DNA from: Medicago truncatula
Lineage: Eukaryota; Streptophyta; Magnoliopsida; Fabales; Fabaceae
Reading direction: 5' to 3'
Assembly: GCF_003473485.1 (NCBI RefSeq)
Contig: NC_053046.1
Location: forward strand, 41,935,832 to 41,999,831
DNA length: 64,000 nucleotides
Under the pieces are notes generated by a model. The model ran no database searches and had not been told where the DNA came from. It saw only the letters and a list, made by a program, of their open reading frames with translations. The position numbers and the translations under genes were made by a program. The first letter of the stretch is position 1. Each line of letters opens with the position of its first letter. Shown piece after piece: positions 1 to 11,999 of this stretch.

Positions 1-1867
1 TATCTACACAAAACTCACGCCCTTTTAGATATCATTTATCATTATTTATCAAATATGCAAATTCAAAAGTCATTTTGAATAGTTAGGCAATTTATGCAAT
101 GTGCTTCAAAAGAAAAGGGGAATGGAAAGCTTGAGTAAAGTCTTTAAATGATGGAATTGCTTTTCTTTTCCAGAAATAAAATACAATTTATGATAATTAT
201 ACCTTATATTGTTATATGTATTGCAAGGTGCCAATATGAAAGTTCTCTTGATTATCAAGATAATTACACAATGTTGGAAGTATGTTGCATTATTATTTTT
301 TGAAAGGAAAGTAATTTGCATTATATTTATCAAGAATTGATAATCTCGTAAAAAAGAATTGATAATCTCATATTATATGTGCATTATTTTAGGAAAATAA
401 TTGTTTATTTAATTGAAAAATTGTTATAATGATCTTGGTAATAAAAAAATTACGTATATTTTGAATTATTGCAAGTTCACAAATATTTACGGAGAAAATT
501 TATATAAAAGGTTCATGATTTTGAATAATTGCTAATTTTTCTATTGGAATACATATTTGGGTTTTTTTCTTCCATAAAACATATTTACATTTTTTTTAGG
601 GAATAAAACATATTGACATAAAATTGAAAGCATATTTACATGGTGGCAAGCGAGATTGGGTCCATAATTAAGAGTTTATCGCCAGAAGAAGGTTTGTGTG
701 AAACATTGGTTCTCTAGAATGGGATTTCATTCTCATTTTTTTTGTCAATATAATTCGTTGTAGCAATGGGTTAACATCAATGTGGAAAGAGCATATAGAT
801 TCTCATATGATCAATTATTCATGAAATATCATAAATGTGAGGATTAGCCATCCATACAATACTAGTCATCCTCAAGATTTATATGTTTCAATAAGAGAGA
901 CAAATGTAGAGAACCATGTGATCTTTTAGTTATTTGGATTCACAATTTCTCACAATATAAATTCTTAAAGGTCATAGATGATCAACCAAACCATTCCCCA
1001 TCATGATATAGTTTGAATATTCAATTCAACAACCAAGATTAGAGTTTTAAGGCTAAAAAATATTCATGGTTGGAATAGCTCAAAATAAACAATGTTGTGC
1101 TAGGATGATGGAAGAAATATGCTAATGTTGAGTTGTTAAAGAAACTGAACCATTGTCTTAGAGAATTAGATATACTTGACAACAGAAATTAAAATTAAAA
1201 TTTAAGAAGGACTTCAAAGATTGTAGAAAAGGAGACGAGTCTTTATATATTTATGCCATATATGGTTACAATATAAAAATGGGATGTGGAACTACACATC
1301 TCCTCGATTGATGATATCAAATTGATTTCTTGGGTTAATTTTTCATCTTCCACTCATTATGAATCAAATCAACGTTATTTCATCAAATTTATGATGATTT
1401 TTTTAGATGGTTTACAAGTGTTATATGGGGACAAAAAATCAAGAATGAGTGGCACTACTTCTTTAGATGCACAAAAGTGGAAGAGAATTGGCATGAAGAT
1501 GGGATGTGGAACTAGAGAAGAAAAATAAAATTCTTAGAAAAGGAATATGAGCATAAATATTGAGTGTTGAGTCTTGTTATTTAGTCTTGTAGGTTGATGC
1601 TTCAACATAAATTTACAGGGACCAAAACATTAATATAACAGAAATTTTCCGTAATCTTGTTCATGCTTTTAAGCTTTCCGCAAAACAAGATCTAACAACA
1701 TTAATTATTGGTGTTTATAATAATTTAAGATTAAAAACAAAACCATAGTTATATTTGTTGTTATTTGTCACATATAAACTTAATATAATATTGACATAAA
1801 CATGCTTCTTTTAATTATAACATAGAAATCATTCATTTCTTTAATGCAACATAGAATACAACATCAT
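1..1867. other. STIG1 3' flank, no gene recognised
   Basis: AT-rich DNA shared with 12000-13869. 640-1560 reads like a degraded coding remnant: short open stretches, such as the 80-codon frame at 1286-1528, are broken by many stops. In copy B single-base indels shift that frame, so it is not under coding constraint. No family was recognised. Confidence 0.6.
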
Positions 1868-1967
1868 TCATAAGTACATAACAACAATTAATAATAATCT
1901 TATGATATAAAATAATAAATAAGCCCACTCGCAATATTGGGTGAGGGTGTTTAGGATATTGATCATA

Positions 1968-2477
1968 CTAATGATTAGGGATCTTTGGTGAGTTCTCCTC
2001 AGGAGACCCTGCGGAGAGAAGTGCTGGCGGTTCTGGTGTTGTAAAAAGACACCTACCCCAAATGCATGGAGTTGCAAGACGACATGGCCTTCCACAAGCA
2101 CCACAGTTAAAAGGGTTAAAGTTTATGTTTACACACACACCCCAACAACAATGCCAACTACCAAACCTTGGGCAAGCAATTCCACACACCCCACAATTGT
2201 CTGCATCAAAAGAAACATCAACACACCGGTTTCTACAACATACACGTCTTGATGGAGGTTCTTCTGTGTCACATATCGATGGTTGTGTAGCACAGTTAGG
2301 TGATTCTTGATCCTCACTAGCCGCCTCAACTTCAACACTGGTGTTGGTGAAATTTTTGTTCGCGTTGTCTTTCGGAATTGTTGAAATCAGATCTCCCTCT
2401 ATTTCAATTAAAAGAACAAGAAGTAACACAATTGGCACTAACTGTTTTGCTAGAGTTCTCATTATGAAAAGTTTCAA
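1968..2477 (-). CDS. STIG1-type cysteine-rich secreted protein, copy A
   Basis: Single-exon gene for a 169-residue protein of the stigma-specific protein 1 (STIG1) family. Residues 1 to about 28 form a hydrophobic signal peptide, so it should enter the secretory pathway. Residues 30-60 are an acidic, Asn-rich linker. The cysteine-rich domain spans about 62-143 with 16 cysteines (62, 69, 80, 81, 85, 95, 98, 102, 110, 111, 115, 125, 128, 132, 138, 143), including the family's repeated CG.C and CCW motifs. A short Pro/Ser-rich tail follows. Known members act in the apoplast, for example in stigma exudate or pollen-tube growth; the role here is not determinable. A TATA box lies about 55 bp upstream of the ATG. 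The paralogue at 13970-14479 differs by only two residues (P15S, S76P). Confidence 0.93.
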   Translation of the reverse strand: MKLFIMRTLAKQLVPIVLLLVLLIEIEGDLISTIPKDNANKNFTNTSVEVEAASEDQESPNCATQPSICDTEEPPSRRVCCRNRCVDVSFDADNCGVCGIACPRFGSWHCCWGVCVNINFNPFNCGACGRPCRLATPCIWGRCLFTTPEPPALLSAGSPEENSPKIPNH

Positions 2478-2530
2478 GAATGCTATGCTTTTTTATTTTT
2501 GTGGTGAGAAGACTATGATTTGGAAACCTG

Positions 2531-2540
2531 TATATATAAG
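2531..2540 (-). promoter_or_regulatory. TATA box of STIG1 copy A
   Basis: On the minus strand the sequence reads CTTATATATA, 54-63 bp upstream of the STIG1 ATG. This implies a leader of about 25-30 nt. It is conserved in copy B. Confidence 0.6.
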
Positions 2541-2639
2541 AACAAAAGTGAAATGATCATAGCTTTTGTAACAAGCTTGAAGAACATGTTTTTCTTACAT
2601 ATAAGAGATGACAACCTTGATTTTTGTTTGCTTTAACTC

Positions 2640-5622
2640 TTATACATGTTTGATTCCACTTTTGAAATATTCGAAATTGATTTTATAAATTCTAATTCAA
2701 GTTATTTTGAACCTTTGAGATTTCATTTTGTTTACGGAACATAGTTATTGGTTCATATATATCCACGTTAAGTTGAATAATCATTCTTTATTTTATATTT
2801 TCAAACAAACAATTTAAAAGAAATTGCCCAGCTATATAGAAATTAGGAGAAAACGTGATTGGAATTATAACTTTTGCAGAAAATGTGCCTTGCAAATACT
2901 TTTAACACTGGGTGGAATATTTAATGGTGAGTTTTTTTGGTTCAATTATTTTCAAGGTGAATATGATTTTCTCCTTGAAAATACTTTTAACACTAGGTGG
3001 AAAATGTGCCTTGAAAATACTTAAAAAAAGGTAAAGTATTAACGTAATTTGAGAAATGATTTTCTCCTTCCACATGAAAATTGCATTGTCTTTTGAAAAC
3101 AAGGTAACCACCTTAGAAAATTCTATGTCAAAGTAATATAAATTCGAGGCTTTTAGCTTTACATGAATACATCTAAGTATAAATCGCTTTCGATTTAAAT
3201 TATTTTTAGCCAGATTTATTTTGCACAGTTAATTTTTTCAAGAACCAATTTTATCACAACCTAAAATAATAACACAATGAAAGAAAAATTGTAGTCACAA
3301 CAAGAAATTTTTGCTTTTGTGTAAAATGTGATTTATCACGTGTAATGTGTTAAAACTTTGAACATGCACAAACAAAGAAACTAGGTGGATCACTTATTGG
3401 TGTATTTTTTTAGTTAAATTGATGATGAATCCTTAAAATATGATAAAATACAAGCGTAATTTGAGAAAAGATTCTCTCATGTCACATGAAAATTGCATTG
3501 TCTCATGAAAAGATGAAAAAGTTAAATTGATGATGAATCCTTAAAATATGATAAAATACAAGCGTAATTTGGGAAAAAATTCTCTCATGTCACATGAAAA
3601 TTGCATTGTCTGATGAAAAGATGAAAAAAATACATTAGAAACCTCGAGGCATATGTGATTTTGTTTTGCTTATGAAAAAATGGTTGTTTGCTCATATAAG
3701 CCAATGTTAAGCTGAACACTCATACACGACTATATCTTAAAAAATAATCTACTTATCAAAGGAAAAACAATTCAAATTGAGAAAGAAGTTAAATAAAGAT
3801 TAGGAGAAAAAAGGACTTCAAAAGAAATCTTTTGCTTAAAACGTGACTTGTCATGCGTAATGGTTAAATTGTGGTTTTGCTATGCACTTGGTTTATAGAT
3901 TAGGTCTATATTGTTGTTATTGCTTGTGGTTTACATTTGGTTATTGGTTGTCATTGATACTTACTCCACAAATCATAGTTTGTATTGGTGTGAGATTTAA
4001 GTCCGGAATTCACAACATTTTGCATAGCTATATCTGGTATTATAAATTCTAATTCAAGTTACCTTAAAGTATTTCACATTTCATTTTGTTTACGATAGTT
4101 ATTGGTTATATCCACGTTAAGTTGAATGATCATTCTTTATTTTATATTTTTAAACGAAAAATTTAATAAAATTGTTCTGCTATATAAAAATTAGGAGAAA
4201 AAATGATTGAAATTATTACTTTTGCAGAAAATGTGCCTTGAAAATACTTTTAACATTAGGTGGAATATTTTATAGTGAGTTTTGTTTTAGTTCAATTATT
4301 TTAAAGGTAAATATGAATCCTTAAAAGAAGGTAAAGTACTAACGTAATTTAAGAAATGACTTTCTCTTTTCACATGAAAATTGCATTGTCTTTTGAAAAG
4401 ATGGCAACCACCTTAGAAAATTCTATGTCAAGTTAATATGAACTTCAGGCTTTTAGCTTTGCATGGATACATCTAAATATAAATCATTTTAGATTTAAAT
4501 TATTTTTAGCCAGATTTATTTTGCACGGTTAATTTATTCAAGAACCAATTTTATAACAACCTAAAATAATAACACAATGAAAGAAAAATTGTAGTCACAA
4601 CAAGAAAATTTTGCTTTTGCGTAAAATGTGATTTATCAAGAAAATTATAATTAAGTTATTAAAAACCTTGAGGCATATGAGATTTTGTTTTGTTTACGAA
4701 AAATGATTGTTTGCTCTTTTAAGCCAATGTTAAGCTAAAATACTCATACATGACTTTATCTTAAAAAACAATATACTTTTCAAAGGAAAAACAATTCAAA
4801 TTGAGATGGAAGTTAAATAAAGATTAGGAGAAAAAAGGACTTGAAAAGAAATCTTTTGCTTAAAATGTGACTTGTCATGTGCAATGTGTTAGAACATAAA
4901 CCACGCAAAAGCAAAACGCTAGTTTAAATGTTGCAATGTTAGTTTATTTAATATCTTAATATTGAAGAGAAGATAGAATCTTAAAATTAAAGAAGCGAAA
5001 TGACGTACTTTATATGGTGATACAATTGGTGTTGTGCTTTTTTTTTAATCTTGAATAACGTTAAAAGAATACTAACTCACATGAAAATTGCTATGTCTTT
5101 TGAAAAAAGAGTAACTATACCTTAGGAAATTCTCTATCATTCTCTATCAAGTTAATATGAACTCTAGGCTTTTATCTTGACATGAATACACCCAATTGTA
5201 AATCATTTTCATATAAACTATTATTTTTAATCTTGAATAACGTTAAAAGAATACTAACTCACATGATAAATGCAATGTCTTTTATTAGATGGTAAAGTAC
5301 CTTAGGAAATTCAATATCAACTTTAGTATGAACTTGAGGCTTTTTGCTTTGCATGAATAAATCAAAATATAAATCAGTTTACATTTAAATTATTTTTAAC
5401 CAAAATTTATTTTATATGGTTAATTTATTCAAGAACCAAAATTTGCGACAACTTAAAATAATTATACAGTTTTGAACACCCTAAAAGATAAATTGGAGTC
5501 AAAACAAGAAATTATTCCTTATGTGTCAAATTTAATTTAGTAAGTGTGTTGTGCCAAAACTTAAAATTGTTTGTAATATCTTTTGAAAAGATGAAAACTA
5601 CCCAAGAAAATTCAAAATCAAG
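2640..5622. repeat. Diverged non-coding repeat field, copy A
   Basis: No gene seen. Similar blocks recur. The block starting with an ATAAATTCTAATTC motif near 2682 and containing a CCACGTTAAGTTGAATGATC-like motif returns near 4041 (spacing about 1.36 kb) and, diverged, around the LINE site at 5623/7794. Other shared pieces include a GATTAGGAGAAAA motif, a TTGCATTGTCTTTTGAAAA motif and a TTCAAGAACCAATTTTA motif. The pattern suggests an old tandem array that decayed before the 12-kb duplication. Copy B has the same field at 14690-18735. Confidence 0.7.
3413..3628. repeat. 108-bp direct repeat, two units
   Basis: Units 3413-3520 and 3521-3628 both begin GTTAAATTGATGATGAATCC and end at a GATGAAAAA motif. 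The same pair is present in copy B at 15418-15633, so it predates the large duplication. Confidence 0.9.
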
Positions 5623-5639
5623 TTATTATAAACCTTAAT
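5623..5639. repeat. Target-site duplication, left, of LINE
   Basis: TTATTATAAACCTTAAT, 17 bp, repeated exactly at 7794-7810. The uninterrupted site in copy B lies near 18737-18753. Confidence 0.92.
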
Positions 5640-5782
5640 TTTATTTATTTTTGAAATGACAAATATTATTAACAACGAATCGACGCAAGACGAGAAGAAC
5701 TCGAAAAAGAAAAATAAATACAACCGGCGCCGCAAATATACGGAACACCTCTCAACCCAAATACCAAACCTACCTAGATAAT

Positions 5783-5985
5783 GGGGTGAAGATCCTCTCT
5801 ATTTGGCAAAATAAATAAAGTTTTGCAAGTTGGAGAAAGATAGACACAAAAAATATATGGTGGGTCCTACCACTAAGTGGGTCCCACCATCATTAATTAT
5901 ATTTTACTTTTTTCAAGATTTTATGTGCTTTTATCTCTCCAAATTAAAGAAATGGAGAAGCACATAAATGGAGAGGATCCTAACC
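5783..5985. mobile_element. MITE nested in the LINE, 9-bp TSD
   Basis: Begins GGGGTGAAGATCCTCTC and ends GAGAGGATCCTAACC, so the ends are inverted repeats. It is flanked by CTAGATAAT at 5774-5782 and 5986-5994. A 9-bp TSD with G-rich termini fits a Mutator-like MITE. The order of events is duplication, LINE, then MITE. Confidence 0.8.
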
Positions 5986-6320
5986 CTAGATAATGAGGCC
6001 AAAGTATAGAAATGGAGAAGGAAACCAAATGCATACCCTTGTCTCTCACTATCTATCCCCGAAGCAAGAAATACAACACACCTAAAAACAATTCCAGCAA
6101 GCACTCCCAGGTAGCGCATAACATAAACTACCAAGTACCTACCCCATCCATACAACAATGATACTTAAATCAAACAACATTGAAGGCAAAACAGAAGCTC
6201 ACAGTAGAAACCGATACACCAGAAGGAAACTAAAGGGCAGCAGCACGGCATACACACCCCCACCCCTCACCTCAACAAACAAAAGCAAGTCGGGCTTTTG
6301 GTTCTATTCAACATCCATTT

Positions 6321-7793
6321 TCAAGACAAAACTTTAATCTCCTCCACTATTTCATCTATCTCACAAGTAGTATTTTTAAAAAATTTATCATTTATTGCTT
6401 TCCACAACAACCAAACCGCGGAATGCCAAACCATCCTCAATCCGTTAACCACCTTCTTATTTCTAGCCTCCCCACACCAACAATCCCAATGAACAAACAA
6501 ATTCGGGGGAATTATAAAAGAGCAATTCATCCACCCCATCAATCTCAACCAAACCGACCTCACCACTTCACAATGTAAAAAAAGATGACTTGAGGATTCC
6601 TCATCCCTATTGCACAAAACACACAAAATGGAAGCCTCCGGTGGAAGAACGTTCCTTAACACAAGGTTATCTTTTGTAGCTATCCGGTTACGGAGTGCCT
6701 TCCAAGCAAACGCCACCACTTTAGATGGTGCGGGGCTCTTCCACATGTCTTCAAAAACTCCCTTTTCCTCTTCATCCCACAAATCCTCCCTCAACACCGA
6801 TTCCTCCAACCTCATGTACGCCGACTTCACCGAAAAAACTCCACTTTCTTCTAACTTCCATCTCCACACATCAATCTCTTGAGACCACCTCATCTCCTCC
6901 AAATCCTCCTTAAGACTAAGTAACAATTCCTCTTCCCCTACAAACAAATTTCTTCTCCATATGAACCTCCAATCCACTCCCTCCTCCACTAGCACCCCAA
7001 CTTCCCCCACTTTTGCCTCCCTTTGATTTGAAATTGAAAAAAGTCGAGGATATAGAAGGCGGAGATATCTATCCCCCCTCCACTTATCATTCCAAAACTA
7101 GTATTAATCCCATTCCCCACTTTTTAACAATCTCCGAATTGAACCAATTTTGCTCACCAAAATCATCCAACTTAACTAAATCCTTCCACCATAAGGATGA
7201 GAATCTAGGCCACACCACTCCACCTTCCTCCAACACCGTATCTACACATGGACCATATTTTTCCTCTAACACATCTTTCCACAACGCCTTTTCTCCATCT
7301 AACAATCTCCATCTCCATTTCGCCAACAAACTCACATTAACCACCCTAACATCCCTAACCCCAAGACCTCCATTCCTCTTTGATTGACACACCGAGTCCC
7401 ACTTTACCCAACTAATTTTATTTCCTCCTCTCACTCCACCCCAAAGAAATTCCCTTTGAACTCTAACAATTTTCTTCCACACTTGAACCGGCATCTTCAA
7501 GAACGACAAGTAAAAGATTGGAATTGAATTTATAACCGAGTTTAGGAGTACTATTCTTCCCCCAAAACTAATATATTTATGCCCTATGAATTCAACTTTC
7601 CGCTTAAAAGATTCACCAATGGTTCCCAAGTTGCCAAACTCCTCGGGTTAGCCCCCACCGGTAACCCCAAATACTTAAACGGAGGCATTCCTTCACTACA
7701 ATTCAAAAAGTCACAAGCCATCCTCATAAATTCCTCGGACACATTTACCCCAATCAACGAGCTCTTGAAAAAATTAATCTTAATCTTGAAAAA
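6321..7793 (-). pseudogene. LINE reverse transcriptase C-terminus and zf-RVT, broken
   Basis: From 7793 down, the minus strand carries the end of a non-LTR reverse transcriptase: a PFKYLGLPVG-like motif just before 7629, then SFGGRIVLLNSVINSIPIFYLS and a WGG...ISWVKWDSVC segment ending at a stop near 7087. After a frameshift, 7010-6321 encodes the zinc-binding RVT domain: W-SPAPSKVVAFAWKAL, then CVLC...EESSSHLFLHC and FGHW-like residues. The catalytic YxDD region is missing because of 5' truncation. It is a dead copy. Confidence 0.9.
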
Positions 7794-7810
7794 TTATTAT
7801 AAACCTTAAT
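7794..7810. repeat. Target-site duplication, right, of LINE
   Basis: Exact copy of 5623-5639. The sequence continues with GCATTTAACATTT, as in copy B after its single site. Confidence 0.92.
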
Positions 7811-8199
7811 GCATTTAACATTTCGTTTGGTTTATAAAACATAGTTGTCGGTTCATTTATACCCACGTTAAGTTGAATGATCAAACTTGATTTATCTTTA
7901 TATATGAACAACTTTTAAAGGAAAAATAGTTAACCAAAGACAAAAGAAAATAAAATATTAGGAGAAAAAGTGATTGAAATTAGAGTTTTTCTATACAATG
8001 TGCGTTGAAAGTACTTCTTATTTATAGATAGACTATAGCAGCATGTCTTCTATACAATTTTTTTGGGTGAATATTCTACTAGAGATATAAACCATAGTGG
8101 AATAAATTTAACAAATTATAATGCTAAATAAGATAATGAGTGTCCTCATATCTTTCGATCTTGAATTTCCAGTGTTTACCTGATTTAAGCCAACAAATC

Positions 8200-8220
8200 T
8201 TTATAAAAGAATTGTTCTCT
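8200..8220 (+). promoter_or_regulatory. Possible TATA box upstream of the BAP31-like exon
   Basis: A TTTATAAAAG motif lies about 370 bp before the ATG at 8577. The same stretch is present in copy B (about 19212), where the gene is absent. If it is a real promoter, copy B carries an orphaned one. Weak evidence. Confidence 0.25.
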
Positions 8221-8576
8221 CTTTATACCTCTCACTTAGGTTTGGTTAGTTTGTATCAGAATTCATTTTGTTGCAAAAAACCTCTGCCAAGTAGTGCTAA
8301 AAATATTCTAGAGTAAAAATATATTAAAAAACAGTAATTCGATAAAAGGTAGGAATTGAATCATAAATTTTTTTTTTTGAAACGATGCTATTGATTGAAG
8401 TTATTCTATGCCTCCTTGGTTGTAAAAAAGGAAAGCATAGCATAATTCTTTACCAAACCTTTTCACTTTCCATAAGCAACTTCTAAGAACAAGGTACAAA
8501 ATAAGAGTTTGATTTGGAGGATTCAAACTTCTTACATTTTCACCATAGAAACCGATATTCAAGTAGTTCTACAAAA

Positions 8577-8859
8577 ATGGTACAACTTTTATTTGCACTT
8601 TTGTCAATAGAATTAACAGTAATTCTAATACTATCTTTTGCAAATCCAATACGAAAATTAATGGTGAAGGTGTTAGACCTTTTGAAGCGTGGAAGGGGTC
8701 CATTAATCATAAAAACTATAGCAACCACTGTATTTATTGTATTTGGTTCCACCATATATACTATACTCAAAATCCATAAACGTTCAATGGATGCTGGCAT
8801 GGTTAATCCAACAGAGGAAGTTCTAATGGCACATCATCTCTTAGAAGCATCTCTTATGG
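8577..8859 (+). pseudogene. BAP29/BAP31-like ER membrane protein, first exon only
   Basis: The reading frame from ATG 8577 gives 94 residues typical of the N-terminus of plant B-cell receptor-associated protein 31-like proteins: a first membrane span (residues about 3-22), a basic L-K-RGRGP-IIKT motif, a second span (about 43-64), then VNPTEEVLMAHHLLEASLMG. A canonical donor (G|GTAAAT) follows at 8860. In the family this continues into a third span and a coiled coil with a C-terminal ER-retrieval signal, acting in export of membrane proteins from the ER. No following exon was found before the MITE at 9207 or in the spacer to 12000. An in-frame ATG at 8514 adds 21 residues that do not look like the family. 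The gene is probably truncated, although a very long intron is not excluded. Confidence 0.75.
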
Positions 8860-9197
8860 GTAAATTACTCTTAAATATTTCCTTATTTTTCTTTCAATAC
8901 TTGCATTTATAAAAATCACTTTTTAAAAAGAAAGAAATAGATAAAAAATAAAAAAAAAATCTTCAAGAGAAGCTACTCAACACAACTTCTTATTTGATAC
9001 AATTTTAATTTTTTTTTTCTTTCTGATTCTTATAAAAAAAAAAAGTAAATTTTTTTATAACAAATATATGAAAACTCCTTAACCTTTCTCCTATAAATAG
9101 AGGAGACATATACCACTCACACGTCAAACAAGAAAAATGAAACTTCTTCAGGAATATAATAGCACTCAACCACTAAATTTAAGTCATTCCAAAGTAA
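8860..9197. other. AT-rich spacer after the BAP31-like exon
   Basis: No exon encoding the rest of BAP31 was seen. A CCTATAAATAGAGG motif near 9090-9103 is a good TATA-box match but precedes only a 52-codon frame that runs into the MITE. Confidence 0.4.
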
Positions 9198-9206
9198 TTG
9201 TATATA

Positions 9207-9615
9207 GGGAACTTCTACGGTACACCTCACAAATTGAGGTGTATCGGTACTCCTGCTTCAAATATTTACAATTTAACCATTATTTTATGAAATAAAGAGT
9301 TATTTATCGATATTTATATTTTATAAGACATCATTTTATAAGAATAAACATCATTTCATTGTTTATAAGAATCATATTAAATTTTTAACATTTTCTCATA
9401 AAAAATAATAAATATTCTTTGTTATATGTAACAAAAATTCAAAAAATATAAAATTTTATTTTCGTCGACACTTTCGGTAACTAAGATCTAATTATTGTAA
9501 TTGTTATTGATAGAAAACAATTCTTTTTCTTCGAAAAAACAACTCGTTTCAATATGAATTTGATGATTTGGTGTACCGGTACACTCAAATTTTTGAGTGT
9601 ACCATAGAATTTGCC
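9207..9615. mobile_element. 409-bp Mutator-like MITE, copy 1
   Basis: The termini GGGAACTTCTACGGTACAC and GTGTACCATAGAATTTGCC form imperfect inverted repeats. It is flanked by a perfect 9-bp TSD, TTGTATATA (9198-9206 and 9616-9624). A related element of the same length lies in the opposite orientation at 55981-56389. Non-coding. Confidence 0.85.
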
Positions 9616-9624
9616 TTGTATATA

Positions 9625-11999
9625 TGCTTAGATATTATATTCTAGGCGTGGATTTTATGCTTCGTATCTTGAACTTACCATATATGATTCATATCTTGAA
9701 CTTTGTCATCAAATATATTTAAAATCTTTTCTTTGTAAGAGACTTTTAGAATCGTTTTTGCGTTAGTATCATCAGCAAGAGCACTAACAAAGGAAACCTA
9801 ACCCTAACAGAGCTTGCTATATAACTGATAAGGAAGCATGTTGTTACATATCATTTGAATTATTTTTACTCGACAATTCTCAGTTCTCATATCAACTATG
9901 TATAATAGTACATATAAAGTGTACTAATTGTCTGAGAAGATGAGGTATACCTTCCAAGAAGGGGGTGTCTGATAAAAGTGAGATGATCTTATATGAGGAG
10001 CAAGACCCCCATATTTATAATGTTTTATCAAGAGTATTGATCCTTGGTTATGTATTGCTATCTTCACTCCTTGTCATTGGTGTGGTTTGTTATGAGGCTA
10101 ATGAGGATATCAAAGTAACCAACCCGAGATAAGTGGAGTTAAGTGAAACCCCTATAAGTAGGAACAATTCATGTATATATATATATATATATATATATGA
10201 GTATGTACTTAGTGTAACAGATCCCGAGATAGGAGGGGTACCAATCAAGTTCATGTATATAGGAACAACTTGGTAGCTACCAAAAAAGTGGTAACGTTGT
10301 TAAGGCGGTGGAGCACACGCATGCGCTCTAGTGATATTTGAGGTGGTTCTAGTATGACGTAATAGATCCTTATCACGTCTTGTGCACCTCTACAAGGGGA
10401 TATTTCTTACGAGGTGGTGCAAGAGCTCGGGCTCTATGTAGCACCACGTGGACTGACAAGGTGGTCACTTTGATGTTGGATGACACTGTGAATAATTGGG
10501 TCGGGTCTTTTAGCCCGCATCATTACATAAATCAAGTTGCTACAATGTCCTATTTTCAACACAAAAAAAATCTAATCAAAATCTAGCTAAGATAATAATT
10601 CCATTAATTTCTCAACTCATATTGCAAAATTTTCCTCACAATTATCTTTCACGGAAGTAAGTTTCCTCGCCATTATATCTTCCTCTTAAAATATAAAACT
10701 AGAGAACTCATCCCTCCCTACACGAAACCACCTTATGTCTACCTTTGTACTTCATTTATGGCCAACCCCGGACTTCCCGCACATAAACAAAAACATCGTT
10801 GTAATCCTTACGTCATCCTCTATAAAAAAAAAACCATCCATTCATCTTGTAGAACTATCAATTTTATTTATTACATAACCACCTTCACCTTCCACCACTT
10901 GGTAAATCTCCTCCACTGCATCGGAGTTGTTTTTAGCAGTTACATTATCTTCTTCTTTTACTCTTGGCGAGTTTTCTTCTTCAATTTCTCCTTTAAATTG
11001 ATTTTCCCCAATTTTTATTTAAACCTTCTGTTTTTAAAGTTCACCATTTTTAAGAGAGATTTGTATCTTTTTATTGTTTGAATTTCTTTCATTTCTCAAG
11101 TTATGATTTGAAATAAAAAAAATGGTAAATTTTTATTTCAGGTATCGAGTTTCTCCTTTTGTAATTGACGAGAAGAGAGATTTGATTGGAAGTTTTTTGA
11201 ACTTCTTTCGGTTGATTATGTTTATGATTATGTTTGTAAAAATAGAGAACATTTGTTTGATGAGTAAGAATTGATTGAGGTTGTTTGGAATAGATCACTC
11301 TATATTATTTTACAATTTTTCTGTTTTTGATTTGTTGTGTATTTTTGTGTGAGTTTTGATTGTAGATCTTGAAGTGTGATTATTAATTATTAATATTATT
11401 AATATTATTATTATTATTATTATTATTATGATCATCATCATCATCATCATTCAAATTCAATGGAAGCATCTAATGACAAAACTCTTTGCTTTGTATATAA
11501 TTTTTCCTTTCCTTAAATTTGAATGTTTTTTTTATTTTTTTATTTATACATATGATTTTTGTCTTTGTTGATTTATCTATTATGATTGTAGTTCCCTTTT
11601 CTGCAACTATTTTTTTTCATTCTATATATTTTCTATTTTTTTATGCTTATAATTTTTTTCTTTATTTATCAAAACAAATCTTTAGTTTATTGTTACAAGG
11701 AAAATCTCACTATGATGCTTTTCAAGATTTTGCAATTGATTTGTTGTAAGAAAGTTTAGTTTGAGGTTTATTTTATGCTTGCAGATGGAAAAAGGATGAG
11801 ATAAAGAGCATGAGATCCGTGCTAATGGGGGAGAATACTTGGACACGTGAAGGCTTGATGTAACTATCCTAATATTATTGGTGTAATTCAACCGAGAACC
11901 TTCTTGGACTCACGAGTGTTGAATGAAACTATATTGATATTATCCGGGTGAGATAAATTTTTTGAAACGTCTAGGTACATACTAATCATTCATATTAGA
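9625..11999. other. Spacer between duplication copies
   Basis: No supported gene. It contains a short (AT)n run (10174-10198), a segment with moderate GC around 10240-10520 that has no recognisable coding, and T-rich low-complexity DNA at 10900-11750. A TATA-like CCTCTATAAAAA motif near 10817 and an acceptor-like TGCTTGCAG|ATGG near 11783 could belong to a non-coding transcript; this is speculative. Confidence 0.5.
11383..11451. repeat. ATT/ATC trinucleotide microsatellite
   Basis: Interrupted (ATT)n passes into (ATC)n: TTATTATTATTATTATTATG followed by six ATC units. Confidence 0.9.

Larger units (their letters stand above)
5640..7793 (-). mobile_element. 5'-truncated plant L1-type LINE
   Basis: A 2.15-kb insertion flanked by a perfect 17-bp TSD and absent from copy B, which dates it after the segmental duplication. 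The coding strand is minus, with the 3' end at the low coordinate where a short A-rich tail (AAAAATAAATAAA) abuts the TSD. The 5' end is cut within the reverse transcriptase. A separate MITE is nested at 5783-5985. Confidence 0.93.
1..8503. repeat. Segmental duplication, copy A
   Basis: Base 1 onward matches base 12000 onward almost base for base through the STIG1 gene and a long non-coding field. Homology fades near 8503 (copy B near 19524), just before the BAP31-like exon. The left edge lies outside the window. Copy A differs from B by a LINE insertion (5640-7793), absence of the two fold-back elements at 17081 and 18050, a loss of about 190 bp near 4640, and other small indels. Confidence 0.95.

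Noticed and set aside
1868..2338. Open frames overlapping STIG1 copy A (1868-2104 and 2129-2338 minus; 2062-2310 plus), with equivalents in copy B
   Set aside because: They are other-frame shadows of the cysteine-rich STIG1 frame, which alone has a signal peptide and family match.
6610..7387. Plus-strand frames at 6610-6882, 6725-6913 and 7013-7387
   Set aside because: Antisense shadows of the LINE reverse transcriptase; the minus strand carries the recognisable domain.
10380..10586. Plus-strand 68-codon frame in a region of higher GC
   Set aside because: No recognisable motif, no promoter or splice context.
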